Shown: piece after piece, positions 33,553-43,182 of the stretch
How the letters are laid out: every line of letters begins with the position of its first letter
How positions within the stretch are numbered: the first letter of the stretch is position 1
Assembly: GCA_018666775.1 (NCBI GenBank)
Contig: JABIXC010000007.1
Coordinates: 316,015-380,014, forward strand
DNA: 64,000 bases
Origin: Rhodospirillales bacterium
Lineage (GTDB): Bacteria; Pseudomonadota; Alphaproteobacteria; SMXQ01
Direction of reading: 5' to 3'
Notes under the pieces: generated by a model
Database searches by the model: none
What the model saw: the letters and a program-made list of their open reading frames with translations, nothing else
Told to the model about the DNA's origin: nothing
Program-made: the position numbers and the translations under genes

Positions 33553-34737
33553 TTAGGCTTCCTGCTCACTTTCTGAAACATCGGTTGACCAAATGCTGTG
33601 CCCATCGGGGCGCAGGGACAACCAAATTTTATCCTTTTCTTCCAACGGCTCGTGCCGTTCACCGTATAAAATAATGGTTCGCTGATCATCAACGGCAATT
33701 TGGTATTCAAACCGCTCACCTATAAACAACGCCGCCAGCACGGTTCCACCAATGCTGTTCGGTGGGACAACATCACCGGTATTGCGCGACAAGCTCACGT
33801 CTTCCGGACGCACCCCGACAAAGACGGATTTCCCATGGTCTTTGCCATTGGCGGACTGGGTGCCATCTGTGTGACAGGTCGGCCCAGTAACAACACAGTT
33901 TGGCCCGCCATCAATGCCGACCGTTATCTGTCCCTCACCCGTTTCAGAGCGCACCGTGCCCCTGAACAAAAGGGTTCTGCCCACAAAATCGCGTACAAAC
34001 TCATTGATGGGGGCTTCGTACAGCGTTCTGGGTGCCCCTTGTTGCTGCACCACCCCAAACTTCATCAGGGCAATATGGTCAGAAAGGCTGAGGGCTTCGA
34101 TCTGGTCATGGGTCACGAAAAGAACGGCAATGTTGAGGCGTTGCTGCAATTGGCGAACCTCCAGGCGCATCTGTTCGCGCAATTTTGCATCAAGGTTTGA
34201 AAAGGGTTCATCCAGCAAAAGAATGCGGGGTTCTGTCACCAATGCCCGGGCCAGCGCCACGCGCTGTTGTTGACCACCAGACAACAATGGCCCCGGGCGA
34301 TCTTCCATGCCGCCCATGCCCACAAGTTCCAATATCTTGGAAACCCGGGGACCAATTTCGGCCGCTGGAAATTTCTGTGCCTTTAGAGGAAACCCGACGT
34401 TTTCACCCACCGTCATATGGGGCCAGATGGCATAAGACTGGAACACCATGCCAAGATTGCGTTTATCGGGCGGCAGTGAAAAATTTTGATCCGTCAAGAC
34501 CACAGCCTTGCCGCCAAAATAGATGGACCCTTCATCGGGTTCTTCCAAACCGGCAACCATGCGAAGCGTTGTGCTTTTGCCGCACCCGCTCGGCCCTAAA
34601 AGGGTAAACATCTCTCCATCGGCGATTTCAAGGGAAAGCCCATCGACAGCTTTCTCCGAATTCCCGGGATAGGTTTTCGATAAATTAACGAGCCGGATTG
34701 CTGGCTCTGACCGGGATGGATTGTCCGCCACACTCAC
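33553..34737 (-). CDS. ABC transporter ATP-binding protein (Fe(III)/polyamine type, with TOBE domain)
   Basis: 394-aa ATPase energising the adjacent permease. Walker A LLGPSGCGKSTTLRM (about residues 47-61), Q-loop FQSYAIWPHMTVGENV, signature LSGGQQQRVALARAL, Walker B ILLLDEPFSNLDA, and switch histidine FVTHDQIEA. The C-terminal third is a TOBE-type regulatory domain (VGVRPEDVSLSRN). GTG at 34737 is the longest reading; a second GTG six nucleotides downstream has the better spacing from AAAGGTGA. First gene of the unit ATPase, binding protein, permease, preceded by the terminator at 34850-34880. Confidence 0.93.
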   Translation of the reverse strand: MSVADNPSRSEPAIRLVNLSKTYPGNSEKAVDGLSLEIADGEMFTLLGPSGCGKSTTLRMVAGLEEPDEGSIYFGGKAVVLTDQNFSLPPDKRNLGMVFQSYAIWPHMTVGENVGFPLKAQKFPAAEIGPRVSKILELVGMGGMEDRPGPLLSGGQQQRVALARALVTEPRILLLDEPFSNLDAKLREQMRLEVRQLQQRLNIAVLFVTHDQIEALSLSDHIALMKFGVVQQQGAPRTLYEAPINEFVRDFVGRTLLFRGTVRSETGEGQITVGIDGGPNCVVTGPTCHTDGTQSANGKDHGKSVFVGVRPEDVSLSRNTGDVVPPNSIGGTVLAALFIGERFEYQIAVDDQRTIILYGERHEPLEEKDKIWLSLRPDGHSIWSTDVSESEQEA

Positions 34738-34849
34738 CTTTTATGTCCTCACCTGTTTTAATCGTTTCGGCATTTTAGAGACCCCGCAAAGCCCCCATGC
34801 ACTTAAATGAAGCCTAACGGCTCACTCCCTTGCTTCCAAGGTAAATAAT

Positions 34850-34879
34850 GAAAAAGGGTGGGCCCGATCAGGCCCACCC
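34850..34879 (-). terminator. Rho-independent terminator after the ThDP-enzyme gene
   Basis: On the minus strand a 9-bp GC-rich stem (GGGTGGGCC at 34856-34864 pairs with GGCCCACCC at 34871-34879, loop CGATCA) is followed by TTTTT (34855-34851). It lies 63 nt downstream of the ThDP gene stop and separates that transcript from the ABC importer operon. Confidence 0.85.
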
Positions 34880-34941
34880 CCATAAATTTCCTATAATCCG
34901 GCCTTGTTCCCGGTTGCCCGGCACAGCCTTATTGATGTTTT

Positions 34942-36582
34942 TTAATACTGATAGCGTGAAAAATCGTATCCCTCTTTGGCAACAATCTCCAACAAGAAGG
35001 GTTGGCCTTTTTCGGTGGTATCAATGGCAGTTTTTATCGCCGATTGAATGTCATTTGGGCTATCGACCCGCCGGGATGCAACGTTCAGGCCTTCTGCCAC
35101 CTTGGAATAATTCCCACCAACATTCAGGGCATCATATTTGGCCGTGGACGTTTCCATGACACCGCGTTCGCACGCCATGACCGAGTTGTTAAACACCACC
35201 GTCAAAATGCCAATGCCATTGCGCGATGCGGTTTCAATATCCATCCCCGTCATGCCAAAGGAACAATCGCCCATCACATTAATGCAGAGTTTGTCCGGGT
35301 TGGCCAATTTCGCACCAAGGATCAGGCCAAGGCCATACCCCAACTGGGTGGATTTACCCCAACCCATGTAAGAGCCCGCCTGGGTGGTTTCCCAAAATGG
35401 TAAAAGCTGTTCGCGGGGGCTGCCTGATTCATGGGTGATGATCACATTGTCCCGATCAACAGCACGCATCAATTCACTGATCACCCGATACTGGTTGATG
35501 GGCACTTCATCGGATGAAAGATGGTCTGCCCATTCGGCCAGCCATTCTTTTTTGATGGCGGCGATTTCGTCTTTTAAGCCGGAAAGCGCACTACCGTCAT
35601 CGGCCTTTTTCTGACGCGCAATTTCTTCGATCAACGCATCAACCACCAATTCCGCATCCCCCATCAAACCAAGATCGGTGGGCATGTCTTTGTTGATGTC
35701 ACTAAAATCATTGGTCGAATGGATCAACGTCTTGCCATCGGGCAAAGGCGGCCCAAAGGATGTCCGGGTCAAGCTGGAACCAACCGCCATCACCAGATCG
35801 GCGCGTTTCATGAATTCCGCATACATTTTCGAGCGCGACCGCGTGGACCCACCAAGAGAAAGAGGGTGGTTATCGGGAACCGCACTTTTGCCGGGATTGG
35901 TGCACGCCACGGGGGCTGCGATCAATTCGGCCAGCGCCAATAATTTAGCACCGGCACCGGCATAAATAACGCCTTGTCCCGCCCAGAGGATCGGATTTTT
36001 GGCAGCCAACAGCATGGTTGCCGCCGTCTTTACCGATTCCGGGTCCGGGGCCGATCGCATCATTGGCACCGGGGTGTAATTAATGTCGCCATTATATTCC
36101 GCATCAAACACATCGGTCGGAATTTCCACCATGACGGGGCCACCCTTGCCCGAACGCATGGCCTGAAAGGCGCGGCGCATCAGGTCTGGCAATTCGCCAA
36201 CGGTGTGGGCCATGGCCGAATATTTGGTGACCGGGCGAAACACTTCGGCGGCACGAAAGGTTGGATTCACACTTTGGCGCGGACCCGGAAAACCGGCAGG
36301 GATAACCAATAAGGGCACATTTTCCGAATAGGCCTGAGCCACACCGGCGAAGGCATTTTCGATGCCCGGCCCATGCTGGGCGGCAAACACGCCGTTCTGG
36401 CGACCACGGCGCATGCGCGAAAATCCATCTGCCATGCCAACCCCAACCCGTTCCTGACGGCACAACACCGGGCGGATATCAATGGCCGCACAGGATTCGA
36501 TCAAAGGGTTGCGAGGATAACAGGCAAGAAATTCCGTGCCTTCGCGCTTAAGAATTTCGGCAACAACGTCAGCACCGTTCAT
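34942..36582 (-). CDS. thiamine diphosphate-dependent enzyme (acetolactate synthase/benzoylformate decarboxylase superfamily)
   Basis: 546-aa three-domain ThDP enzyme, cytoplasmic. The Pyr domain has the activating glutamate in VLCRQERVGVGMADGFSR (about residue 45). The central domain has NPILWAGQGVIYAGAGAKLL. The PP domain has the Mg-ThDP motif GDCSFGMTGMDIETASRNGI ending ILTVVFNN, where the usual GDG reads GDC. It probably decarboxylates a 2-oxo acid or joins two of them; the substrate is not deducible. Starts ATG 36582, 43 nt after the Rieske gene, and ends at a strong terminator. A ring-hydroxylating oxygenase and a ThDP enzyme as a two-gene unit is an uncommon pairing. Confidence 0.88.
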   Translation of the reverse strand: MNGADVVAEILKREGTEFLACYPRNPLIESCAAIDIRPVLCRQERVGVGMADGFSRMRRGRQNGVFAAQHGPGIENAFAGVAQAYSENVPLLVIPAGFPGPRQSVNPTFRAAEVFRPVTKYSAMAHTVGELPDLMRRAFQAMRSGKGGPVMVEIPTDVFDAEYNGDINYTPVPMMRSAPDPESVKTAATMLLAAKNPILWAGQGVIYAGAGAKLLALAELIAAPVACTNPGKSAVPDNHPLSLGGSTRSRSKMYAEFMKRADLVMAVGSSLTRTSFGPPLPDGKTLIHSTNDFSDINKDMPTDLGLMGDAELVVDALIEEIARQKKADDGSALSGLKDEIAAIKKEWLAEWADHLSSDEVPINQYRVISELMRAVDRDNVIITHESGSPREQLLPFWETTQAGSYMGWGKSTQLGYGLGLILGAKLANPDKLCINVMGDCSFGMTGMDIETASRNGIGILTVVFNNSVMACERGVMETSTAKYDALNVGGNYSKVAEGLNVASRRVDSPNDIQSAIKTAIDTTEKGQPFLLEIVAKEGYDFSRYQY

Positions 36583-36625
36583 AATGGTCTCTTTCTGATT
36601 AATGTAAGTTTTTTAACGGGCGCAA

Positions 36626-37861
36626 TCAGGCGTCGGCCCGAACACGGTCTTCTAATTGATTGATGAAGGGTTCTTCTTTGGGGGCTTCATATCGTGTTGA
36701 CCGCACCCGAAAGCTTTTAGGATCAGTGCCCGGCAAGGGCTTACCCGCTTCCATGTCCTTCAGGGTTTCCAGCAGCAAATGGCGAATTTTGGCAATGGCC
36801 GCATCACCGGGCAACAGATGCTCCATGGTCCGGTCTTCGATCGGCCCCATGGATTCCTGAACGGCACAATCCTGAATGCCCAGCCCTCGCATACCTGAAT
36901 AGGAGCCGCCACTGGCTTGGAGCTCGCGGTTGATCATGTAATCGTTTTCTTTGTTCATGGTGGCATGATCGGTGCCCGGGGTATTTTCCGTATGAATGCC
37001 CTTCCATGCCTTGGACCGGGCGACATCTTCGGGCACGAAATCACGGTCTGGATTGAAATCGATGCTGTAGAGCATGGTGTGTTCATCATCGATGGGCATC
37101 CACATATGGGCGGCATGGGGCACCGATGAGATAATTTTATGGAACGGCATCAACATCACATTGATGTTCCATAAATAATCATCGCCGCCCATGTCACGGC
37201 CGGTGCCAACGACAAACCCAAAATCCATGGGCACAACTTCGTAAACCGATGGCACGATGCGGCGGCTGGGCTCGGCAGAGCCGCCATGGAGGAAGGTGAG
37301 ATGCGGCGCATCAAAGCCGCCTTCCAGGCCCTGCAACCAATTGCATTCCTGAATATGGCGGGTGGGAAATTTTTGGGCAGGCCGCAGCTTTGCCCATTCC
37401 AGATCGGGAAATTCCGGCATATGTTCCGGCGGCCCCATATAGGCCCAGACCATGTCGCCGCGCTCAATACACGGATATGATTTGATTTTCAGCTGTTTCT
37501 TGACCGCATCGGTCTGGCCATCGGTGCTACCCGGTGGCAGGCAGGGCACGTCCGTGCAATCGCCATGAATGTCAAATTTGATGCCGTGATAGATACAGCG
37601 CAGCCCGCAATCTTCATTGCGGCCATAAAACATCGATGCGGTGCGATGGGGGCACTTTTCATCCAAAAGCCCGACATTGCCTTCGGTGTCGCGGAAAACC
37701 ACCAGATCTTCTGAGAGCAGTCGCGCCCGCACGGGCGCAGATCCCGGCTCTTTAATCTGGTCGGAAAACACCACCGGCACCCAATAGCGCCGGATCAAGT
37801 TGCCCATGGGCGTGCCCGGGCCAACGCGGGTCAACAATTCGTTTTCTTCTGCTGAAAGCAT
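36626..37861 (-). CDS. Rieske non-heme iron oxygenase, alpha subunit
   Basis: 411-aa aromatic-ring oxygenase of the phthalate-4,5-dioxygenase or O-demethylase branch. N-terminal Rieske domain: CPHRTASMFYGRNEDCGLRC begins the C-x-H-x16-17-C-x2-H site, whose second half is CIYHGIKFD (about residues 69-95). Catalytic domain: NWLQGLEGGFDAPHLTFLHG provides the bridging Asp and two iron histidines (about residues 168-187), with the later Asp not identified by eye. A reductase is needed and none is present in the window. ATG 37861 follows GGGAGAAGG. Starts the two-gene unit with the ThDP enzyme; divergent from the hydrolase at 38137. Confidence 0.92.
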   Translation of the reverse strand: MLSAEENELLTRVGPGTPMGNLIRRYWVPVVFSDQIKEPGSAPVRARLLSEDLVVFRDTEGNVGLLDEKCPHRTASMFYGRNEDCGLRCIYHGIKFDIHGDCTDVPCLPPGSTDGQTDAVKKQLKIKSYPCIERGDMVWAYMGPPEHMPEFPDLEWAKLRPAQKFPTRHIQECNWLQGLEGGFDAPHLTFLHGGSAEPSRRIVPSVYEVVPMDFGFVVGTGRDMGGDDYLWNINVMLMPFHKIISSVPHAAHMWMPIDDEHTMLYSIDFNPDRDFVPEDVARSKAWKGIHTENTPGTDHATMNKENDYMINRELQASGGSYSGMRGLGIQDCAVQESMGPIEDRTMEHLLPGDAAIAKIRHLLLETLKDMEAGKPLPGTDPKSFRVRSTRYEAPKEEPFINQLEDRVRADA

Positions 37862-38136
37862 AAACCTTCTCCCTTAACCGATCCCCTGATCGCCAGCCCC
37901 TTATGGGGCCTTGTTCATTGGCCCGGGTTATATCCCAAGGCATCCGGGCAATTCTAAATGATCTGGCGGGCCGGGCCAAACGATAATCCTGCCATATGCA
38001 ACGGGGCCTTTTATATGCTGCCCTCACCGGAATCTGGCTATAGTCCCTGCAAGCGGCGCTTAAAATAAGAATGAATGACAACATTGCGCCCCAAAATGGC
38101 AGGGTTTAAGCCCTGCCTTGAACAGGGAGAAATAAA

Positions 38137-39075
38137 ATGCTTCGCCATATCGTTGCCATTGCGGTTTTTGCCGCCAGTATTTCTGCGTTTGTATCCACGC
38201 CCACAAATGCCGCAGACAAGATGACCCTGCGCACCGTCACCGACGGGGTTTACATGATGGAAAATGGCCGTGGCTCGTCCAATTCAACCTTCGTTGTCAC
38301 CAAAGAAGGCGTTCTGGTTCTGGATTTTGATATCCGCACCGCCGATCAGGTTCTGGCCGCCATCCGCAAGAAAACAGACAAGCCGGTGCGCTATTTAGTG
38401 TCATCGCATTCCGCCGGCGACCATTCCACCGGGGCCATGCATTTTCAGGCCGACAAACCCATCTACATTGCCCATAAAAATCAGGTCCGCGACCTGTTCA
38501 TGCAGGAAGGCAAAGAATTTGCACGCCGCACCGAAGAACGCCAATCTTATAAAGGCAAAAAACTTGTTCGCCCGACATTGGGTTTTGAAAAATCCCTCAC
38601 CCTCTATATGGGCGGGCTTACCTTTCAAATTCGCCATGAAGGCCACGGCCATTCCACCGGCGACACCACCATCTATATTCCACAAAAGCGCGTCTTTCTT
38701 GCGGGCGATATTTTAGATACGGAAATTCATCCCGGCCAAGGCAGTTCGGGCGAAAGCTCCTATTCAAAGGTCAGTGGCTGGATCAAGATTATTGACAACA
38801 TCACCGCCCGCAACCTGCCCGTTGATACCTTTGTCCCGGGCCATGGTCCGGTTCATGTCAACCGGGGCATTGCGGACCTTCAGGAACAAAAGCGCTATTT
38901 CGTCGTCATGCGCAACGAAGTGGCAAAACGGATCAAACAGGGTAAATCCCCCAGCCAGATTTACCGCGAGCTCAAGAAAAACATGCCCAAAGAATTCGCC
39001 CACTACCGCCGCAGCTCACGGCTGCGCAACTTCATCAAACGGTTCTGGCACCAACTTCATGATCGCGGCCTTTAG
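38137..39075 (+). CDS. secreted metallo-beta-lactamase-fold hydrolase
   Basis: 312-aa exported MBL-fold protein. Signal peptide MLRHIVAIAVFAASISAFVS, cut near TNA-AD. The fold motifs are VLVLDFDIR, VSSHSAGDHSTGAM (the HxHxDH site with the first His replaced by Ser), GHGHSTGDTTIYIP, FLAGDILDTE, and VPGHGPVH. It resembles quinoprotein-relay or SoxH-type periplasmic hydrolases. The first-ligand change may reduce it to one metal. ATG 38137 follows GGGAGA. The 275-bp region before it (37862-38136) is a divergent promoter region with no gene recognised. The end overlaps the convergent SulP gene by 4 nt, with the two stops sharing TTAG. Confidence 0.88.
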   Translation: MLRHIVAIAVFAASISAFVSTPTNAADKMTLRTVTDGVYMMENGRGSSNSTFVVTKEGVLVLDFDIRTADQVLAAIRKKTDKPVRYLVSSHSAGDHSTGAMHFQADKPIYIAHKNQVRDLFMQEGKEFARRTEERQSYKGKKLVRPTLGFEKSLTLYMGGLTFQIRHEGHGHSTGDTTIYIPQKRVFLAGDILDTEIHPGQGSSGESSYSKVSGWIKIIDNITARNLPVDTFVPGHGPVHVNRGIADLQEQKRYFVVMRNEVAKRIKQGKSPSQIYRELKKNMPKEFAHYRRSSRLRNFIKRFWHQLHDRGL

Positions 39076-40694
39076 GCCGAATGCTCGGACAGCAAGGTTG
39101 CTGCGACTTCGATCGCTTTGAGGCGGGTTGGGACGATGTGTTCTGGGGGTAAGTTTTCCAAAACGCCTAGAGATTCAAGGGTTTTTTCGGCTGAACCTGA
39201 TAGCCCGGCAACAAGGCAGCCTACGTGTTCATGGGCGGCGGTCACCAACAAGGATTCAATGGCCAAGGCCGCACTGGTATCCACATGGGCGGCATGGGTG
39301 AAATCATAAATGATCACTTTGTGGCCTGCCCCGGCAATACCAACCCGCTGTGCCAGTTCACGGGCCGATGCGTAGGAAAACTGGCCCCGCAAGGTCACCA
39401 GACCAACCTGGCCTTCCAGTTTTTCAAATTCTGCCCGTTCCACGTCATCTAACCCGATGTCTTTTTCGCTCAGCGCAATCGCCGTCACGCCTTTTAATTC
39501 TTCGGTTTCCATCCAGCGCGCAGTGACAAAGCCTGCCAGAATTAACCCCGTTGCAACTGCCGTGATCAAATCCACAAAGACGGTTAAGCCAAAGGTGACA
39601 AACATCACCAGAATTTTATCCCGGGGCGCGCGATGGCCGCGTTTCAAATGCGCCCAATCAATGATGTCCCAACCGACCTTAAGCAGAATGCCCGCCAGAA
39701 CCGCATGGGGTATTTTCTCAGCCAGCGGGGCCAAGCCCATCACCAGTGCCAAAAGAATAAGGGCATGAATGGCGCCCGATAATTTGGTCGTGCCCCCGGC
39801 CCGCACATTGACCACGGTACGCATGGTCGCCCCGGCTCCGGGCAGGCCACCGATCAGGCCTGAAACCATATTGCCGATGCCCTGGCCAATCAGTTCCTTG
39901 TTGGAATTATGCCGGGTGCGGGTAATGGAATCGGCGACCAAAGACGTCAACAAACTGTCGATGGAACCCAGTAAGGCAAGGATCAACGCGGGCTGGATCA
40001 GGGTCATAAATTTATCGATGGGTATAAAATCGAGCTGGATATCGGGCAATCCCATGGGAACCATCCCGATCACCGGAGCCGCACCAAACCAGAAAACCCC
40101 CAGAACCGTGCCGATGATTAGCGCCGCCAAGGGCGGGGGAAGCATGGCACGCAATGGCTTTGGCCAGAAAATCATGATGCCAAGGGATATGCCGCCAAGC
40201 ATTAGCGCATCCCGGTTAAATGCAGACATTACGTCTGGAATGGCATTGATGGCACCAATGGTGCCCCCGGGTGCGGCGGGCAGGCCAAAAAATGGCAGGA
40301 TCTGGATCATGATGATGATCACCCCGATCCCTGACATGAAGCCTGACACCACCGAATAGGGCGTATAGGAAACGAACCGGCCAATGCGCAAGGCACCAAA
40401 CATGATCTGGATGATGCCGCTTAAGAAAACGATCATCAACGCTTCGGACAGGGCATTGGCATGTTCGGCAACAATAACCGCCATCACCACCGTCATGGGG
40501 CCCGTTGGCCCTGAAATCTGGGACGAGGTGCCACCAAAGACCGCGGCGAAAAAACCAACGGCAATGGCACCATATAGGCCAGCAATGGGCCCCAACCCAG
40601 AGGCCACACCAAAGGCCAGCGCCAAAGGCAAGGCCACCACAGCCGCCGTAACACCCCCGAAAATATCGCCGCGTATGGTCTTTAGATCAAACAA
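39072..40694 (-). CDS. SulP family anion transporter with STAS domain
   Basis: 540-aa inner-membrane anion carrier. It has ten to twelve hydrophobic segments beginning GDIFGGVTAAVVALPLALAF, followed by a cytoplasmic C-terminal STAS domain of about 110 residues (GQVGLVTLRGQFSYASAREL, VIIYDFTHAAHVDTSAALAI). Substrates in the family include sulfate, bicarbonate and dicarboxylates; the window does not say which. TTG 40694 is preferred because AAAGGGG lies 6 nt upstream; the longest reading begins at TTG 40718. It lies 86 nt downstream of the Mo-hydroxylase gene on the same strand. Confidence 0.9.
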   Translation of the reverse strand: MFDLKTIRGDIFGGVTAAVVALPLALAFGVASGLGPIAGLYGAIAVGFFAAVFGGTSSQISGPTGPMTVVMAVIVAEHANALSEALMIVFLSGIIQIMFGALRIGRFVSYTPYSVVSGFMSGIGVIIIMIQILPFFGLPAAPGGTIGAINAIPDVMSAFNRDALMLGGISLGIMIFWPKPLRAMLPPPLAALIIGTVLGVFWFGAAPVIGMVPMGLPDIQLDFIPIDKFMTLIQPALILALLGSIDSLLTSLVADSITRTRHNSNKELIGQGIGNMVSGLIGGLPGAGATMRTVVNVRAGGTTKLSGAIHALILLALVMGLAPLAEKIPHAVLAGILLKVGWDIIDWAHLKRGHRAPRDKILVMFVTFGLTVFVDLITAVATGLILAGFVTARWMETEELKGVTAIALSEKDIGLDDVERAEFEKLEGQVGLVTLRGQFSYASARELAQRVGIAGAGHKVIIYDFTHAAHVDTSAALAIESLLVTAAHEHVGCLVAGLSGSAEKTLESLGVLENLPPEHIVPTRLKAIEVAATLLSEHSA

Positions 40695-40780
40695 TAGAGG
40701 CCCCTTTAACCAGCACAAGATTGAGGGGTAAAAAACCCTGAACGACGCGACAAGTCAATTGTGTTGGACACCCCATAAGA

Positions 40781-43084
40781 TTATTCGCCCGCCTCCATAA
40801 CAGAACCATCCCTAATTGCAGCCCAGATGCGATAGGGCGTTGCTGGCATGGTGATGTCGGTGACCCCATGGAAAGACAGGGCATCCAGCACCGCATTGAT
40901 CACGGCGGCTGGCGCACCGGTGGTGCCGCCTTCGCCCGCACCCTTGACCCCCATCGAATTGGTGGGGCTGGGGGAATTATTGGCGATGGGTTTCAGGGAT
41001 GGCAGATCATTTGCCCGGGGCATGGCGTAATCGAGATATGACCCCGATAACATTTGCCCGGTTTTAGGATCGACAACGCTGCATTCCATCAGCCCCTGAC
41101 CAATGCCCTGAGCAATAGCGCCTTGGGATTGACCATCAACAATGGGTGGGTTGATGGCCACCCCCACATCATCAACGGCTGTAAACGCCACCACGATCAG
41201 GGCCCCGGTTTCCGGGTCGATCTCAACTTCACAAACATGACAGCCATTGGGAAAGGTCACCGCATCGGCGTGGGAACGATATTCGGCAAAAAACCGAGAC
41301 TGTTTTGCAATGTCGGCCAGCCCGATCTCTCGATCTCCGATCAAATAGCGCCCATGATCATAAATCACGTCTTCTTTGTTGGCCTGCAACAATAGCGCGG
41401 CGGCTTCGCGGCCCTGATCAATCAAACGACCACATGCCACCACCAGCGCTTCGCCGGCACGCACCATGGAACGCGATGCATTGGTGCCAACCCCATCGGC
41501 GATCACATCTGTGTCCGATGCGGCCACCACCACCTGGTCAACCCCGATGCCCAAATGATCGGCGGCAATTTGGGACAGGGATGTTTGATGGCCCTGGCCC
41601 TGATCGACGCAACCGGCACGAACTTCTGCCATGCCCGTTTCATCGATCTCAATGGCGGCATATTCCCCCGCCCCGCCACCGGCACCTTCTATGTAATTGC
41701 AAATCCCGATGCCACGCAGCAGGCCCGCGCGCGCAGATGTTTCACGGCGATCTGGAAAGCCATCCCAATTAGCCGCCTCCATGGCCTTTTCCATGTTGGA
41801 TACATAATTGCCGCTGTCATAAACCGCCCCCATGGGGGTTTCATATGGCATCAGATGGGATCGGATTAAATTTTTACGGCGCAATTCAATGCGGTCAAAT
41901 CCGGTTTCTTTTGCCGCCCGATCAACCAGACGCTCCATCACAAAAATAGCTTCCATCCGACCAACGCCCCGATAGGAACTGACCGGGACGGTGTTTGTGA
42001 ACACGCCCTTCAAAGCCATATAAACCGCCGGGGTCCGATACGTCCCGGGCAACATTCGCGCAAGGTTTCGCATCACCGAATACGGCCCATTGCCGGTGTG
42101 GCGCGCCCCCATATTGCTGTGTCCGGTGACACGCAATGCCAAAAATTTGCCCATGCCATCTTGGCCCAGCTCACCACGGAGAAAATTATCGCGGCCTTGC
42201 GTTGTGGTGACGAAATCTTCGGCCCGGGTGGCCGTCCATTTAATGGGGCGGGCAATTTCGCGCGCGGCCCACGCCAGAGCCAGATATTCAGGATAGATAA
42301 CGCTGCGTGCCCCGAAGGCACCGCCAACATCCAGCGACACCACCCGCACCCGATCCGCGCCCACCCCAAGGGCCTCTGCCAATTTATCGCGCAATCCATG
42401 GATGCCCTGACAGCCAACGTAAAGCTCAAACCGGCCCGATTGGCCATCATAATCGGCCATGGCTGCGCGGGGTTCCAGAAAACTGGGCACCACACGGGGG
42501 ATTTCAACATCCAAAATGGTGACGTGATCGCTGGCATCAAGGGCCCGGGATACGGCGTCCCCATCCCCTGAGCCCCAGTTATAACAGGTGTTCAATTTTG
42601 CCTCTGGCCACAATTGCGGCTGATCTGGTCGGTCGGCCTGATTGGCAATCGTGACCGGGATCAAGCTTTGATAATCAACGAAAATCGCCTCTGCCGCAGC
42701 GGTTGCCCCTTCAGGGCAGGTAGCAATCACCATGGCCACGGGTTCCCCCACATAACGGGCCCGGCCATTGGCCAACACATAATAGGGCGGATCAGCCATG
42801 GGAGAGCCATCAAGGCTGGGATACCCATCACCGCGCCCTGCAATGCCGGTGGAAATTTCAGCGCAGCCCTTCGATGCCATATCCTGAAAATCATATACCC
42901 CCAGGACGCCGGGCATTTTCAGGGCGGTTGTCTTGTTAATAGACAAAATGTCTGCATGGGCATGGGGGGAGCGAACAAATGCCCCATAGGCCTGATTGGG
43001 GCGGTTTATATCGTCGGTAAAGCAGCCGGCCCCCGTCAAAAGGCGTGGGTCTTCTTTGCGGCGAATGGATGCGCCTATCACCAT
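40781..43084 (-). CDS. orphan xanthine dehydrogenase-family molybdenum hydroxylase large subunit
   Basis: 767-aa CoxL-like subunit, a distant relative of the one at 26648. Seen: GASIRRKEDPRLLTGAG at the start, VRSPHAHADILSIN, VGGAFGARSVIYPEYLALAW, the active-site loop VSSYRGVGRMEAIF (form-II-like AYRGAGR), and the catalytic Glu in GVKGAGEGGTTGAPAAV. ATG 43084 follows GGAGAGA, giving the standard N-terminus. No FAD or FeS subunit gene is adjacent: SulP lies on one side and a TctC protein on the other. It must share subunits encoded elsewhere (for example at 28981-30326) or use another electron acceptor. Substrate unknown; CO oxidation is unlikely. Confidence 0.9.
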   Translation of the reverse strand: MVIGASIRRKEDPRLLTGAGCFTDDINRPNQAYGAFVRSPHAHADILSINKTTALKMPGVLGVYDFQDMASKGCAEISTGIAGRGDGYPSLDGSPMADPPYYVLANGRARYVGEPVAMVIATCPEGATAAAEAIFVDYQSLIPVTIANQADRPDQPQLWPEAKLNTCYNWGSGDGDAVSRALDASDHVTILDVEIPRVVPSFLEPRAAMADYDGQSGRFELYVGCQGIHGLRDKLAEALGVGADRVRVVSLDVGGAFGARSVIYPEYLALAWAAREIARPIKWTATRAEDFVTTTQGRDNFLRGELGQDGMGKFLALRVTGHSNMGARHTGNGPYSVMRNLARMLPGTYRTPAVYMALKGVFTNTVPVSSYRGVGRMEAIFVMERLVDRAAKETGFDRIELRRKNLIRSHLMPYETPMGAVYDSGNYVSNMEKAMEAANWDGFPDRRETSARAGLLRGIGICNYIEGAGGGAGEYAAIEIDETGMAEVRAGCVDQGQGHQTSLSQIAADHLGIGVDQVVVAASDTDVIADGVGTNASRSMVRAGEALVVACGRLIDQGREAAALLLQANKEDVIYDHGRYLIGDREIGLADIAKQSRFFAEYRSHADAVTFPNGCHVCEVEIDPETGALIVVAFTAVDDVGVAINPPIVDGQSQGAIAQGIGQGLMECSVVDPKTGQMLSGSYLDYAMPRANDLPSLKPIANNSPSPTNSMGVKGAGEGGTTGAPAAVINAVLDALSFHGVTDITMPATPYRIWAAIRDGSVMEAGE

Positions 43085-43130
43085 ATTCTCTCCAAATTGC
43101 ACGCATCAAGTATGATCACGTTCCCCATAA

Positions 43131-43157
43131 AAAGAAAGGCCCGGCAATAGCCGGGCC
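43131..43157 (-). terminator. Rho-independent terminator after the first TctC gene
   Basis: Perfect 8-bp stem GGCCCGGC (43138-43145) / GCCGGGCC (43150-43157) with AATA loop. In the minus direction it is followed by TTTCTTTTT. It lies 26 nt past the TctC stop at 43183 and just ahead of the orphan Mo-hydroxylase start. Confidence 0.88.
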
Positions 43158-43182
43158 CATCGAATTCAAGTTTGGTCTGTCC

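Noticed and set aside
39769-40359. 196-aa plus-strand frame
   Set aside because: Antisense to the SulP membrane segments; Pro/Met-rich composition as expected from the complement of hydrophobic codons.
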